Source: Brevibacillus porteri
Lineage (GTDB): Bacteria; Bacillota; Bacilli; Brevibacillales; Brevibacillaceae
Assembly: GCF_003013475.1 (NCBI RefSeq)
Contig: NZ_PXZO01000038.1
Location: 1 to 64,000 of the forward strand
Reading direction: 5' to 3'
Length of the DNA: 64,000 nt
The position numbers and the translations under genes were made by a program. The notes under the pieces were generated by a model. That model saw nothing but the letters and a program-made list of their open reading frames with translations. It did no database searches and had not been told where the DNA came from. Positions 45,183 through 54,467 of this stretch are shown piece after piece (the stretch's first letter is position 1; each line of letters opens with the position of its first letter).

Positions 45183-46107
45183 CACGCGCCTGCTCTATGA
45201 CCTCCCGTTTCAGTTCTTGTGGCTCCAACACTTGGATGTGCGGGCCGAAGCTGAGCACTAGCGAGCATGCTGACGCAAGTGTATGAAATTCAACCTCTGC
45301 TTCCATCCAGTCGTCTGTTGCGGCTTGGGTGGAGGCTATTTTTATATAACGCTCCTGTTTTACAGCAGGCAACGTCTCTTTTTTGATTAGCAACCGCGCA
45401 GGATAACGTGGGAGGCTGGATTTGAAGTCCAAGGTGGATTGTTCCCAATAGGAAGCGAGATCGAAATCGCTTGGGCGGATGAAGCTATCATCTAGCAGCT
45501 GCGCATCCAAAAGTCGTGAAATCCGGTACGTCCGCATGTCCTCGTCCACTTTGGCGACCAAATACCAGATGCTGCGCTTGGCGACGAGTCCGAGCGGGTA
45601 GACAATGCGCTCTACGGTCACATCCTCGCGCATGTAACGAATGAACAGCTTGCGGGAAAGCCATACGGCATCTTGAACCATCGATAAGAAAGGAACCGTC
45701 TCCGTCGATTCATGCCAGCCAGCCCCATCGATATGAAGGAGCTGGCGTACGTGGATGGCATCCTGCTGAACGGTTTTTGGCAGGGCAGACAACAGCTTGA
45801 GAAAAGCAGCTTCATAGTTTTCATGTAGTCCGAGATCATTCAACAAGGCAGCAGGGGAGGCTACGAGCAGGGATTGTAGCTCATCTATTTTCATTCCGGT
45901 CAAATTACTGCGATACCCTTCTGCCAACGTCCAGCCCCCATCTGCACCGCGCAGCGCATAGACGGGAACGCCTGACGCACTCAAAGCTTCCATATCACGA
46001 TGAACAGTTCGCTCGGACACCTCCAGCCTGTCTGCTAATTGCTTGGAAGTCATGCGACCGTGGTTTTGCAAGAGCAACAAAATCGTAAGGAGTCGATCTG
46101 CCCGCAT
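45151..46107 (-). CDS. YafY-type HTH and WYL-domain regulator
   Basis: Regulator of 318 residues. The N-terminal HTH_11 winged helix (1-60: LLTILLLLQNHGRMTSKQLA, LEVSERTVHRDMEALS) is followed by a WYL domain (about 140-220, with KRSIWYLVAKVDEDMRTYRI) and a C-terminal extension. WYL domains bind nucleotides or other ligands. The ATG follows GGAGGGCTTTTT. The SDR gene is divergent, 120 bases away, and is the likely target. Confidence 0.88.
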   Translation of the reverse strand: MRADRLLTILLLLQNHGRMTSKQLADRLEVSERTVHRDMEALSASGVPVYALRGADGGWTLAEGYRSNLTGMKIDELQSLLVASPAALLNDLGLHENYEAAFLKLLSALPKTVQQDAIHVRQLLHIDGAGWHESTETVPFLSMVQDAVWLSRKLFIRYMREDVTVERIVYPLGLVAKRSIWYLVAKVDEDMRTYRISRLLDAQLLDDSFIRPSDFDLASYWEQSTLDFKSSLPRYPARLLIKKETLPAVKQERYIKIASTQAATDDWMEAEVEFHTLASACSLVLSFGPHIQVLEPQELKREVIEQARAILGQYEVPN

Positions 46108-46227
46108 AAAAAGCCCTCCTAGAAGTAAAAACAACATTACTTTGATTGTATCTTAACGAATATGACAGCAGTTGTCATATTTCCTTCGTTATTCTTGATG
46201 TATGAATCGATAAAGGAGGCATTACGA

Positions 46228-47103
46228 ATGAAACCATTACAAGGCAAAGTAGCGGTGGTAGCAGGCGGCACAAGAGGAGCAGGACGGGGGATTGCAGTCA
46301 GTCTGGGAGAAGCAGGGGCAACGGTATATGTGACGGGACGCACGGTGCGTGGTCAGCACTCTGATATGGCACGACAGGAGACGATTGAAGAGACAGCAGA
46401 GCTCGTGACGGCAAGCGGCGGAATCGGGATCGCTGTGCGCGTCGATCATACGCAGGAAGAAGAGGTAAAAGCGTTCTTTGAGCGAGTAAAAGCGGAGCAA
46501 AATGGACAGCTCGATCTATTGGTCAATGACATCTGGGGTGGAGATCCATTGACTCACTGGGGGACGCCGTTCTGGGAGCAGCCATTGGCAGACGGTCTAT
46601 TGATGCAAGAGCGCGCCATTCGTACGCATATGATCACCAGTCACTATGCGGTTCCGCTCATGGTGGCACAGAAAAAAGGGTTGATCATCGAGATTACGGA
46701 CGGAGTCGACTATCGGTACCGCGGCAATCTGTACTACAGCTTGGCAAAAATCTCGACGATTCATCTAGCTGCTTCGATGGCAGAGGACTTGCGCCCACAC
46801 GGGGTTACCGCGTTGGCTTTAACACCGGGCTTCCTACGCTCGGAAGCGATGCTCGATCATTTTGGCGTGACAGAAGAGACGTGGAGAGAGGCAGTGAAGC
46901 AAGAAAAGCACTTTATCATGTCGGAAACGCCTGCGTACATCGGTCGAGCAGTAGTTGCGCTGGCTACGGACTCGGCTGTTGCAGAAAAAACGGGGAAAAT
47001 GGTCAGTACATGGGGCTTATCGGACGAGTATCCTTTTACGGATAAAGACGGTAGCCGCCCGCATTGGGGAGATTACGCCGAGGAACAAGGGCTTTACCGC
47101 TAG
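46228..47103 (+). CDS. Short-chain dehydrogenase/reductase
   Basis: Classical SDR of 291 residues. The NAD(P) motif is a variant, AVVAGGTRGAGRGIAVSL (residues 9-26). The catalytic Tyr-Lys pair is in LYYSLAKISTIHLAASMA. An insertion in the middle (WGGDPLTHWGTPFWEQPLAD) is typical of the larger SDR group related to DHRS1. The ATG follows AAAGGAGGCATTACGA. It is divergent from a WYL regulator and followed by a terminator. The substrate is unknown. Confidence 0.87.
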   Translation: MKPLQGKVAVVAGGTRGAGRGIAVSLGEAGATVYVTGRTVRGQHSDMARQETIEETAELVTASGGIGIAVRVDHTQEEEVKAFFERVKAEQNGQLDLLVNDIWGGDPLTHWGTPFWEQPLADGLLMQERAIRTHMITSHYAVPLMVAQKKGLIIEITDGVDYRYRGNLYYSLAKISTIHLAASMAEDLRPHGVTALALTPGFLRSEAMLDHFGVTEETWREAVKQEKHFIMSETPAYIGRAVVALATDSAVAEKTGKMVSTWGLSDEYPFTDKDGSRPHWGDYAEEQGLYR

Positions 47104-47118
47104 TTGCAAGGAACATAC

Positions 47119-47159
47119 AAAACGGCTCCCCGGATTCGTTCGAAGGAGCCGTTTTTTCT
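47119..47159. terminator. Terminator after the SDR gene
   Basis: AAAACGGCTCC pairs with GGAGCCGTTTTTTC around a loop with the inner pairing TTCGTTCGAA. Confidence 0.9.
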
Positions 47160-47201
47160 CTTTATACGCCTTTGGAATAGAGCCATTCTAAACAACCTTG
47201 G

Positions 47202-48437
47202 CTACGCCAACGGCTGTGTATTTTTCTTTTTCAAAAACCAGCTTTTCACGTTGCCATTCAAAATCAGATGGGTGACTACTCCCGCAATCAAGCCCCAGAA
47301 AGCAGCGCCGATCCCGCCAATGGAAATACCGGAAATCGTGACGAGAAACGTAACCAAGGCGCATTCCCGTTCCTTTGCTTCGCTCATCGCCTGTGCGAGG
47401 CTGGAACTGAGCGAGGCAAACAGAGCCAAGCCCGCAATGACGGCAATCAATTCTTTGGGCAAGGCAGCGAATACCGAAGCCATCGTAGCGCCAAACATCC
47501 CGAAGATTAAGTAGAAGCCCCCACAGGCAATCCCGGCAATGTAGCGCTTAGTATGATCCTGATGAGCTTCTTTTCCCGTGCAAATCGCAGCTGTAATCGC
47601 CGCCAGATTGATTCCCGGTGAACCAAAAGGAGCGAGCAATAGCGAAGCGATGCCAGTAGTCGTTACGAGAGGTCCAGCAGGTGTATCGTACCCGTCTGCT
47701 TTTAAGACGCTAATTCCCGGGGCGTTCTGCGAGGCAAGTGCGACGATGCACAATGGAATCCCCAAGCCGATGATCGCATCGAGAGAAAACGTCGGCATCG
47801 TAAAGATGGGCTGGACGAGGGACATCTGGACATTGTCCATTTGCAAACGCCCCAAAAGAAAGGCGACAACCAAGCCAACCAAAAGCGTAAGCACGACAGC
47901 ATACCGTGGAGACCAGCGTTTGGCGAACAGGTAGCAAAAGATCATCGGAAGAGCCAATGCAGGCAGGTGTTGCATGGAAACAAAGACGTCTACGCCAAAA
48001 GACAGGAGAATCCCCGCAAGCATGGCGGTCGTAATCGACTGCGGCACGTATTTCATCAAGACGGAAAACAAACCGGAAACACCGACGAGCGTAATGACCA
48101 CGGCCGAAAAAATATACGCGCCAATCGCGTCGGGAAAGGAGTATACCGTCAAGCTGGTGACTAACAGAACTGCCCCCGGCGTCGACCATGCTGTAATGAT
48201 CGGGGTGCGAAACCAGATGCTGAGCACAATGCACGTCAAGCCGCTCCCAATCGAGATGGCCCAAATCCAAGAGGCGAGGACAGCATCGCTGAGTCCTGCA
48301 CCTTTGGCAGCTTGAAAGACGATCAGCAATGGTCCTGCATAGGAGACCATCGTGGCGATGAGTCCAACAATAACGGCAGATAGAGAGAAGTCAGCAGGGA
48401 TTTTTTTTAGGTTCGAAAAAGGTTTTTCAGGTACCAC
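47202..48437 (-). CDS. benE: BenE-family benzoate/H+ symporter
   Basis: Membrane protein of 411 residues with 12 or more hydrophobic segments. It matches BenE: SYAGPLLIVFQAAKG in helix 1, RTPIITAWSTPGAVLL around residue 75, and FGSPGINLAAITAAICTGKE around 270. BenE members import benzoate or related aromatic acids by proton symport. GTG is the start, ten bases after TAGGAGG; a TTG nine codons earlier lies before that ribosome site. It begins 35 bases after the sigma-54 response regulator gene and is probably the last gene of the dehydrogenase-kinase-regulator operon, which hints at an aromatic inducer. Confidence 0.85.
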   Translation of the reverse strand: MVPEKPFSNLKKIPADFSLSAVIVGLIATMVSYAGPLLIVFQAAKGAGLSDAVLASWIWAISIGSGLTCIVLSIWFRTPIITAWSTPGAVLLVTSLTVYSFPDAIGAYIFSAVVITLVGVSGLFSVLMKYVPQSITTAMLAGILLSFGVDVFVSMQHLPALALPMIFCYLFAKRWSPRYAVVLTLLVGLVVAFLLGRLQMDNVQMSLVQPIFTMPTFSLDAIIGLGIPLCIVALASQNAPGISVLKADGYDTPAGPLVTTTGIASLLLAPFGSPGINLAAITAAICTGKEAHQDHTKRYIAGIACGGFYLIFGMFGATMASVFAALPKELIAVIAGLALFASLSSSLAQAMSEAKERECALVTFLVTISGISIGGIGAAFWGLIAGVVTHLILNGNVKSWFLKKKNTQPLA

Positions 48438-48472
48438 GACGTGAATGCCTCCTAGATGCGCCAATGCAGACG

Positions 48473-49909
48473 TTATGCTTTTTCGTTCAAAATGTAGCGA
48501 ATCGTCCGTTTGGTGATGTTTAATTTTTTGCTTAAAAGCTGTCTGTTTCCATTCGTTTCGGTCAAGCCCTTTTCGATAATCGTTCGCCCGATCTCGCCTT
48601 CGAGCTGTTTAATCCGCTTGATCAAATAATCGAAGTCGATCCCTTCTACAGAGGTGACAAGGCGGCTAATTGTATCGACAAAGCGCTCGCATTCGTGATC
48701 GATAACTTGTTCTATCCGTTTGGGGACAGTGGGCGGATGCACCTGTACCGTGCGGCTCCGCAAATTCGCTGGCAAATGCTCGGCACGCAGTCGTTTGCAT
48801 TCGTTCAACGCGATGGTTTGATTCAGTACGTTGATCAGTTGGCGGACATTGCCCGGCCAATCATAGCGCTGCAAGAGCTCGATGGCATCCTGATCGATTT
48901 CGCACGGGCCTCCACTGCGCTTTTGCAAGTAGTAGTGCGCGATTGTCGGGATATCCTGAATCCGTTCTCGGAGAGGAGGAATCGACAGCTTGATCCCTTC
49001 CAGACGATACAATAGGTCACTGCGGAAACGATTCATCCCGACTTCATGTTCCAGATCGCGGTTGGTAGCAGAAATAAAGCGAATATTGCTCTGACCGATC
49101 TGCTCGCCACCGACGCGCATGAACTCTCCCGTCTCTAGCGTACGCAAGAGCTTCACTTGGATGGAAGGGGGAGCCTCCCCGATCTCGTCAAGAAACAGCG
49201 TTCCGTTATGTGCCAGCTCGAACAAGCCTTTGCGGGATTTGAGCGCTCCAGTAAAAGCGCCCTTCTCATAGCCGAACAGTTCACTTTCCAGCAAGGATTC
49301 CGGCACTGCCCCGCAGTTAAAAGCGACAAAAGGTTGCTGGGCGCGATTGCTTGCTCCGTGGAGGAAACGGGCCATCAGCTCCTTGCCGGTACCCGTTTCG
49401 CCTTCAATAAGCACATGGATCGCCTTTTTTGCTAATTTTTTGGCAATTGCGATTACATTGGCCATCGGACTGTCAGATGAATACACGATACCATATTGGG
49501 CGGCTTCTTGGGATAGGTGATCGATGTGTTTGCTGGAAGAAGAGAGCACCGCGTCGATGACCTGCTCCAGACTGTCCAGATCGTCGAACGGCTTCTCCAA
49601 GTAATCGCGCGCGCCCCATTGCATCGCTGTCACAGCCGATTTAATCGTACTGAAGCCCGTCATGATCAAGACTTCGCAGGCGGGAAATACTGCCTTGATC
49701 TGTTTGAGCAGCGTCAATCCGTCTGCATCGGGCAGCTTCAGGTCCACGAGTGCAGCGTGAAAGCCGGTAGAATCCGAATGAAGCAGTCGTTCCACGTCCT
49801 TTCCAGAATTAGCGACGACGATATCGCAGTCTTTTTTCTTGAGGAAATAGGTGAAAAAGGTAGTCACCTCTGTTTCATCATCCACGATCAAAATCCGTTT
49901 TTTCTCCAT
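48473..49909 (-). CDS. Sigma-54-dependent response regulator, NtrC type
   Basis: Enhancer-binding activator of 478 residues. The receiver domain (1-120) shows ILIVDDETEV, phosphoacceptor Asp in AALVDLKLPDADG and Lys in DYLEKPFDD. The AAA+ domain (about 150-375) has Walker A GETGTGKE, the sigma-54 contact loop GAFTGA, Walker B GTLFLDEIGE and RFRSDLLYRLEGIKLSIPPL. A Fis-type helix-turn-helix ends the protein (GNRQLLSKKLNITKRTIRYI). It overlaps the kinase gene by 32 bases. A -24/-12 promoter upstream of the nearby zinc alcohol dehydrogenase is its obvious candidate target. Confidence 0.93.
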   Translation of the reverse strand: MEKKRILIVDDETEVTTFFTYFLKKKDCDIVVANSGKDVERLLHSDSTGFHAALVDLKLPDADGLTLLKQIKAVFPACEVLIMTGFSTIKSAVTAMQWGARDYLEKPFDDLDSLEQVIDAVLSSSSKHIDHLSQEAAQYGIVYSSDSPMANVIAIAKKLAKKAIHVLIEGETGTGKELMARFLHGASNRAQQPFVAFNCGAVPESLLESELFGYEKGAFTGALKSRKGLFELAHNGTLFLDEIGEAPPSIQVKLLRTLETGEFMRVGGEQIGQSNIRFISATNRDLEHEVGMNRFRSDLLYRLEGIKLSIPPLRERIQDIPTIAHYYLQKRSGGPCEIDQDAIELLQRYDWPGNVRQLINVLNQTIALNECKRLRAEHLPANLRSRTVQVHPPTVPKRIEQVIDHECERFVDTISRLVTSVEGIDFDYLIKRIKQLEGEIGRTIIEKGLTETNGNRQLLSKKLNITKRTIRYILNEKA

Positions 49910-51191
49910 CGTTGTCCTCCTCGTCAGCTAACAGTGGCAAAAGCATCGTGAACTTGCTGTACTCTCCCTCCACGCTTTCAGCAAACAGCTTCCCGCCGTG
50001 CGCTTCTGCAATTCCAAGACTGACGGAAAGCCCGAGACCAGTCCCTTTTGCCCGTTCCTTCGTCGAGAAGAAAGGCTGAAAAATCTGCGAAAGCTGTTCT
50101 GCACAAATGCCTGTGCCGTTATCGTAGACGGATAAGCCTACGTAAGAGCCGTCCTCCTCTTGTACGAGGAAGGAACGGATGACAATGTGTGGAGATTCCC
50201 TGCCTACCACAGCGTCCCGTGCATTTAACAGGAGATTGATCACAATTTGCTCGATCTGATGACGACTTCCATGAAACAGCAGAGGAGGCTCAGACATTTC
50301 CCGGGTTATGGTCAAGCCGGAAACAGACAGCTGGTAGCCAATCAGTCCTAGAACGTCCTCTACGACCACGTCAATAGAGGTAGTAGAAAACAAGTACTCT
50401 TCCTGCCGCGAGAAGGTGAGCAGGTTTTGAATGATCTTTTTGCAGCGTACCCCGCATTGATAGATGTCTTTCATCAAGGGAGCCTCTGGTGCATCTGTCA
50501 TCTCGCGCATGAGCAATTGAGAGTTTCCGAGGATGGCCGTGAGCGGACTGTTCAGCTCATGGGCAATGCCGGCAGCCATCTCTCCAATTGCCGCCATTTT
50601 TGCGGATTGAATCAGTTGGGCTTCGATTTTGATCTTTTCATTCACGTCTTGAAAAAGCAGGCTGTTTTCTACGACGACACCGACATGGCTGGCGACGAGC
50701 TGAATCAATTCGGCTTCGTCCCGATCGACTAGCTGCTTTGTTTGGCGTAAGAGTGTCAGAAAACCAAAAGTCTGATTCAACTGACTGCGCAATGGAACCG
50801 AGGTGGCGTGATGCTCAGGCAGTACTTCGGCAAGGGTAAGATGAACCTGCCCGGTGAGCACAGGGGCTTCCACTGGAACGGTCTGTGTCATCGTATGGCA
50901 TTGCCAATCCCCATCATTCCACTTGGCGAGATAGGAGGAGAGCGTGCCTCCCTTCACGATGGTTAGGGCGAAATGCTCGAACACGAGAATTTGCGAGAGC
51001 TGTGCGGCGATATAACTGGTTGTTTGTTGCCAGGTGGCGTTGATCTGAATTTGTGTCAGCTGGTTAATAACGGCGAGCTGCTTGTTTTTCCTTTTCATCT
51101 CCTCGATAAGATAGACGAGTTCACTGTAATAACTTTTTCGCGAGGATTGAATCCCGGTCAATTTTTCCAAAATCTCTTGTTTGGTATGCAT
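49878..51191 (-). CDS. Soluble histidine kinase with GAF-type sensor
   Basis: Kinase of 437 residues with no membrane segment. The N-terminal 35 residues form a coiled coil. A GAF-like domain (about 45-195) follows, ending VASHVGVVVENSLLFQDV. The phosphoacceptor His is in GIAHELNSPLTAILGNSQLL. The ATPase domain has NLLLNARDAV, VYDNGTGICAEQL and GTGLGLSVSLGIAEAHGG, the NtrB/AtoS type of pattern. The ATG follows TAGGAGGTTCGTC. It senses a cytoplasmic signal and should phosphorylate the overlapping sigma-54 regulator. The linked dehydrogenases suggest an alcohol, aldehyde or aromatic ligand. Confidence 0.9.
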   Translation of the reverse strand: MHTKQEILEKLTGIQSSRKSYYSELVYLIEEMKRKNKQLAVINQLTQIQINATWQQTTSYIAAQLSQILVFEHFALTIVKGGTLSSYLAKWNDGDWQCHTMTQTVPVEAPVLTGQVHLTLAEVLPEHHATSVPLRSQLNQTFGFLTLLRQTKQLVDRDEAELIQLVASHVGVVVENSLLFQDVNEKIKIEAQLIQSAKMAAIGEMAAGIAHELNSPLTAILGNSQLLMREMTDAPEAPLMKDIYQCGVRCKKIIQNLLTFSRQEEYLFSTTSIDVVVEDVLGLIGYQLSVSGLTITREMSEPPLLFHGSRHQIEQIVINLLLNARDAVVGRESPHIVIRSFLVQEEDGSYVGLSVYDNGTGICAEQLSQIFQPFFSTKERAKGTGLGLSVSLGIAEAHGGKLFAESVEGEYSKFTMLLPLLADEEDNDGEKTDFDRG

Positions 51192-51201
51192 GACGAACCT
51201 C

Positions 51202-52350
51202 CTACAAGGCTTGGCGAAACAACGTCGCGACATCGTGGACGGTCATGTCGCGGGGATTGGTCGTCATACACACGTCCAGTACGGCGAGAGTGCTGAGCAG
51301 GTCGATTTGCTCTGGATGCAGCCCGATAGCCGACAACGATTGGGGCACTTCCAGATCGCTTACCAGCTCCTTAACCGCTTTGAGTGTGAGACGAGAGGCA
51401 GCATGTGTGCTCAAGCCCGCAGTGTTTTCACCGAGGCATTCTGCGATGTGTCTGTATTTTTCCGGTGCCGCGATGTAGTTGTACTCAAGCACGTGTGGGA
51501 GCAGGATGGCATTCACCTCGCCATGCGGAGCGTCGAGGAATCCCCCGAGCTGATGGGACATGGCATGCACAGCACCAAGGATGGCGTTGGAAAAAGCGAT
51601 TCCGGCTTGAAGACTCGCCATGGCCATCGCTTGCTTGGCCTCTGTATTGTATTGACTGGCGACAGATGGGCGCAGATGCTGGGCGATGAGACGCATGGCT
51701 TGCAGCGAATGCACCTCGGTAAGCGGCGTTGCGGCGAGCGAAATATACGATTCAATGGCATGTGTCAGCACATCCATGCCTGTATTGGCAGTGAGCAGCT
51801 TGTCCTTGGTCATCAAGGTTTGCGGATCGATGATGGCGATATCGGGTATGAGCGATTTGGAGATGATCGCCATTTTCACCTTGCGTGCACTGTCTACAAT
51901 GATGGAAAATTGCGAAACCTCCGATCCGGAGCCGGCAGTAGTCGGTACCATCACCATGGGAGGAAGGGGATGCTGGATATTGTCGACGCCTTCGTATTGA
52001 ACGATGCTGCCCTCGTTGGTAGCCAACAGCGCGATAGCCTTGGCTGCATCGATGGCACTGCCTCCACCGACACCGAGAATGGCATTGCATTCCTTGGCTC
52101 GATATTCGGCAATCCCGGCATGAATCTCGTAGTCTTTCGGATTAGCTGTCACGTTAGTCCATAGATGGTAGTCGAGCTTTTGCTGCTGCAAATAAGAGAT
52201 GATCCGCTCAATCCAGCCTGCGTTTGCGACACCAGGATCACTGACAAGAAAGACGCGAGAAGCTCCCAATCGGCGCAAGCTTTCCCCTACCTGGCCGAGG
52301 GACTGGTTCCCGAAAATGATTTCCGGCGTCATGAACTTGGATATTTGCAT
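51202..52350 (-). CDS. Iron-containing (group III) alcohol dehydrogenase
   Basis: NAD(P)-dependent alcohol dehydrogenase of 382 residues. Cofactor and metal motifs are visible: ILGVGGGSAIDAAKAIALLA (about 88-107), PTTAGSGSEVSQF, and metal-ligand histidines in MDVLTHAIESYIS and AVHAMSHQLGGFLDAPHGEV. The ATG follows GGGGGAGAATGC on the minus strand. It is the first gene of the operon that continues with a histidine kinase (10 bases later), a sigma-54 response regulator and BenE. It oxidises an alcohol or reduces an aldehyde; the substrate is not known. Confidence 0.92.
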   Translation of the reverse strand: MQISKFMTPEIIFGNQSLGQVGESLRRLGASRVFLVSDPGVANAGWIERIISYLQQQKLDYHLWTNVTANPKDYEIHAGIAEYRAKECNAILGVGGGSAIDAAKAIALLATNEGSIVQYEGVDNIQHPLPPMVMVPTTAGSGSEVSQFSIIVDSARKVKMAIISKSLIPDIAIIDPQTLMTKDKLLTANTGMDVLTHAIESYISLAATPLTEVHSLQAMRLIAQHLRPSVASQYNTEAKQAMAMASLQAGIAFSNAILGAVHAMSHQLGGFLDAPHGEVNAILLPHVLEYNYIAAPEKYRHIAECLGENTAGLSTHAASRLTLKAVKELVSDLEVPQSLSAIGLHPEQIDLLSTLAVLDVCMTTNPRDMTVHDVATLFRQAL

Positions 52351-52442
52351 GCATTCTCCCCCTTTTTCCACTACGTAGTAATACCGCAGGCAAGGATGAA
52401 TACCCTTTTTCGGCCAAAAGGTTGGCAGGCGGGCCGTTTTTT

Positions 52443-52456
52443 CGGCTCATGTGCCG
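52443..52456. promoter_or_regulatory. Candidate upstream activating site
   Basis: CGGCTCATGTGCCG is an imperfect 14-bp inverted repeat centred about 98 bases upstream of the expected start site of the sigma-54 promoter. That is a typical distance for an enhancer-binding protein. A second palindrome, ATCATTGAATGAT, lies at 52492-52504. Footprinting with the 48-49 kb regulator would decide between them. Confidence 0.4.
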
Positions 52457-52518
52457 CCATATCGGCTGCTTGGAAGAAAGGAAACGGCTAGATCATTGAA
52501 TGATTAAGCGTTTTCATG

Positions 52519-52535
52519 TTGGCATACGGCTTGCA
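52519..52535 (+). promoter_or_regulatory. Sigma-54 (-24/-12) promoter
   Basis: TTGGCATACGGCTTGCA matches the sigma-54 consensus TTGGCACNNNNNTTGCA at every defined position but one, with the GG and GC dinucleotides ten bases apart. Transcription would start near 52547, giving a leader of about 63 bases before the alcohol dehydrogenase ATG. A sigma-54-dependent regulator is encoded 2.6 kb away. Confidence 0.85.
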
Positions 52536-52609
52536 ATTAGTAGGAGGCGGGAAGAACACCTGCCCTTTACGCACATGCCTGAAGGGGAAAAAAGAGGAGG
52601 AAGGTCAAG

Positions 52610-53623
52610 ATGAAAGCAGCAGTAGTCAACGAGTTCCATCAAAAGCTGGAAGTAAAGGAAGTCGCTATTCCAGAAGTCGGACACGGTGAGGTTCTGGTAA
52701 AAATCAAGACGTGTGGTGTCTGCCATACGGACCTGCATGCGGCACACGGGGATTGGCCTGTGAAGCCAAAGCTGCCTTTGATTCCTGGGCATGAGGGCGT
52801 AGGTGTTGTCGAAAAGCTGGGGGAAGGCGTTACCTCATTGAAAATTGGTGATCGTGTAGGAATTCCGTGGTTATTCTCCGCTTGCGGCGAATGCGACTAC
52901 TGCCTGACAGGGTGGGAGACACTGTGCATGCAACAGTTAAACGGGGGCTATTCCGCTGACGGTGCCTATGCTGAATATTGCGTAGCACCTGCTGCTTACG
53001 TGGCACGCATTCCTGACGAGCTGGGGGATGTGGAAGCAGCGCCGATCCTGTGCGCAGGGGTAACCACGTATAAAGCATTGAAGGTAGCAAACGTGAAGCC
53101 AGGTGAATGGGTGGCGATCTACGGCATCGGCGGTTTGGGGCATGTGGCTCTCCAATATGCCAAGGCGATGGGCTACAACGTCGTAGCGGTCGATATTCAC
53201 AAGGAAAAGCTGGACTTGGCAAAAGAACTAGGGGCAGATGTGACAGTAAACGGCAGTGAGGTTGATCCGGTCCAAGCCATTCAAGAGCAGGTGGGCGGTG
53301 TCCACGGGGCGATCAGCGTGGCAGTCACCAAGAAGGCGTTTGAACAAGCGTACAAATCTGTTCGACGCGGTGGTTCTCTAGTCGTTGTTGGCTTGCCGAA
53401 TGCAGAGCTGCCCATCCCGATTTTTGACACGGTGTTGAATGGCGTGACGGTGAAAGGCTCCATTGTGGGGACACGCAAGGATATGCAAGAAGCGCTTGAT
53501 TTTGCAGCACGTGGCAAGGTTCGCGCGATCATCGAGACGCAGCCGCTTGATCAGATCAACGAAGTATTGGAGCGTTTGGAAAAAGGTCAAATTAATGGTC
53601 GGGTTGTTTTGACGATGGAGTAG
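52610..53623 (+). CDS. adhP: Zinc-dependent alcohol dehydrogenase, AdhP/AdhA type
   Basis: Medium-chain zinc alcohol dehydrogenase of 337 residues. The catalytic-zinc motif is [16 protein letters not shown] (about residues 35-50) and [12 protein letters not shown] (about 61-72). The structural-zinc cysteines are in [17 protein letters not shown]. The NAD motif is [18 protein letters not shown] (about 168-185). It interconverts primary alcohols and aldehydes in the cytoplasm. The ATG follows AGAGGAGGAAGGTCAAG. The sigma-54 promoter upstream and the divergent kinase/regulator operon show that it is inducible. Confidence 0.94.
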   Translation: MKAAVVNEFHQKLEVKEVAIPEVGHGEVLVKIKTCGVCHTDLHAAHGDWPVKPKLPLIPGHEGVGVVEKLGEGVTSLKIGDRVGIPWLFSACGECDYCLTGWETLCMQQLNGGYSADGAYAEYCVAPAAYVARIPDELGDVEAAPILCAGVTTYKALKVANVKPGEWVAIYGIGGLGHVALQYAKAMGYNVVAVDIHKEKLDLAKELGADVTVNGSEVDPVQAIQEQVGGVHGAISVAVTKKAFEQAYKSVRRGGSLVVVGLPNAELPIPIFDTVLNGVTVKGSIVGTRKDMQEALDFAARGKVRAIIETQPLDQINEVLERLEKGQINGRVVLTME

Positions 53624-53636
53624 TCGAAGAATATGT

Positions 53637-53692
53637 GAAGCTGTTGTCGGGCTATGCTTTTCGTAAGCATGGGCTGGGCGACAGCTTTTTAT
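53637..53692 (+). terminator. Terminator after adhP
   Basis: GAAGCTGTTGTCG pairs with GGCGACAGCTTTTT, with an inner stem ATGCTTTTCGTAAGCAT. It is long and followed by T residues. Confidence 0.9.
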
Positions 53693-53992
53693 TTGTATGA
53701 ATGAAAGCGGCTGTGGTAGGAGTACCACCCTACGCGGAAGTAGCCCATACCATTTTTCATCTGACCAACCAAATTCAAATATAGGTGACTACTATGCCCT
53801 ATTTTCCAAGCTGATTGGTTATGTAGTTTTTAGGGTTTTTAATCTTGACTAATAAATTATCAGCCTAAGTTTAATAAACCTGAATTTTAACGAAGTAGAG
53901 AGAATAAATGTAGTGAAGCAACCATATTAGGTAACGTGTAAGTGTGACCAATCAAATCGAAGAGGCCTGCGAGTGTTCAGCACACCGATAGG
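53693..53992. other. AT-rich intergenic stretch without recognisable gene
   Basis: This stretch is clearly richer in A and T than the flanking metabolic genes, as in TAATAAATTATCAGCC. A 27-codon open frame from 53701 (MKAAVVGVPP...) has no ribosome site. I found no insertion-sequence end, tRNA or integrase. It probably contains the left junction of the acquired segment carrying the EndoU and pheromone genes. Confidence 0.5.
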
Positions 53993-54451
53993 ATGTTTTA
54001 TCTGTTCCACTTTTCTCTTAGTACCAGAATATCTGTATATTCTTTTGTGATTCTAACAAATGCTAGAAGACATATCCTTGAAGGAGAAATTAATGAAAAA
54101 GGAAAAGCTGTAGGGTGGCATCATGAGCTAAGTTCAGCAAGCAGCAGAATTGTCGGAAGCCCAACTAATCCTGATTCACACGGTGTTTATCAGGCAGTAG
54201 TAGATATTTTTAATGGCACATCTTATGTCAGGAAAGAGCAAACATCGTCCTTCTTTCCAAAACATTGGTCTGCTGATGATGTAATGACCGCTATTTATGA
54301 AGTGTATGTTGACGCAATCCCCGCCTTAAAGTCTAATGGAACGGAAATGATACACAAATGGGTAGGTAGGCATTCCTCTGGCATTAAAAGTGAACTTTGG
54401 CTAGACAAGGATGGAAGGATTACTACAGCTTACCCAATTTATGAACCGTAA
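53993..54451 (+). CDS. Orphan EndoU-family toxin C-terminal domain
   Basis: The reading frame encodes the bacterial EndoU ribonuclease domain found at the C-terminus of polymorphic and contact-dependent toxins. The match begins at RRHILEGEINEKGKAVGWHH (about residues 25-44), continues through FFPKHWSADDVMTAIYEVY, and ends in SGIKSELWLDKDGRITTAYP and IYEP. No secretion or delivery domain is present, and the 24 residues before the domain look like chance translation. No ribosome site is visible at the ATG; the frame is open back to 53948. It is best read as a detached toxin tip. A probable immunity gene follows after 16 bases. Confidence 0.75.
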   Translation: MFYLFHFSLSTRISVYSFVILTNARRHILEGEINEKGKAVGWHHELSSASSRIVGSPTNPDSHGVYQAVVDIFNGTSYVRKEQTSSFFPKHWSADDVMTAIYEVYVDAIPALKSNGTEMIHKWVGRHSSGIKSELWLDKDGRITTAYPIYEP

Positions 54452-54467
54452 TCTAGGAGGAATCCTT

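Noticed and set aside
51181..52164. 327-codon plus-strand open frame opposite the iron alcohol dehydrogenase gene
   Set aside because: The minus-strand frame has clear dehydrogenase motifs and a ribosome site; the plus-strand translation is His/Gly/Arg-rich and matches nothing.
53701..53784. 27-codon frame MKAAVVGVPP... after adhP, whose first residues resemble the start of adhP
   Set aside because: The similarity stops after about six residues, there is no ribosome site, and it lies just behind the terminator.
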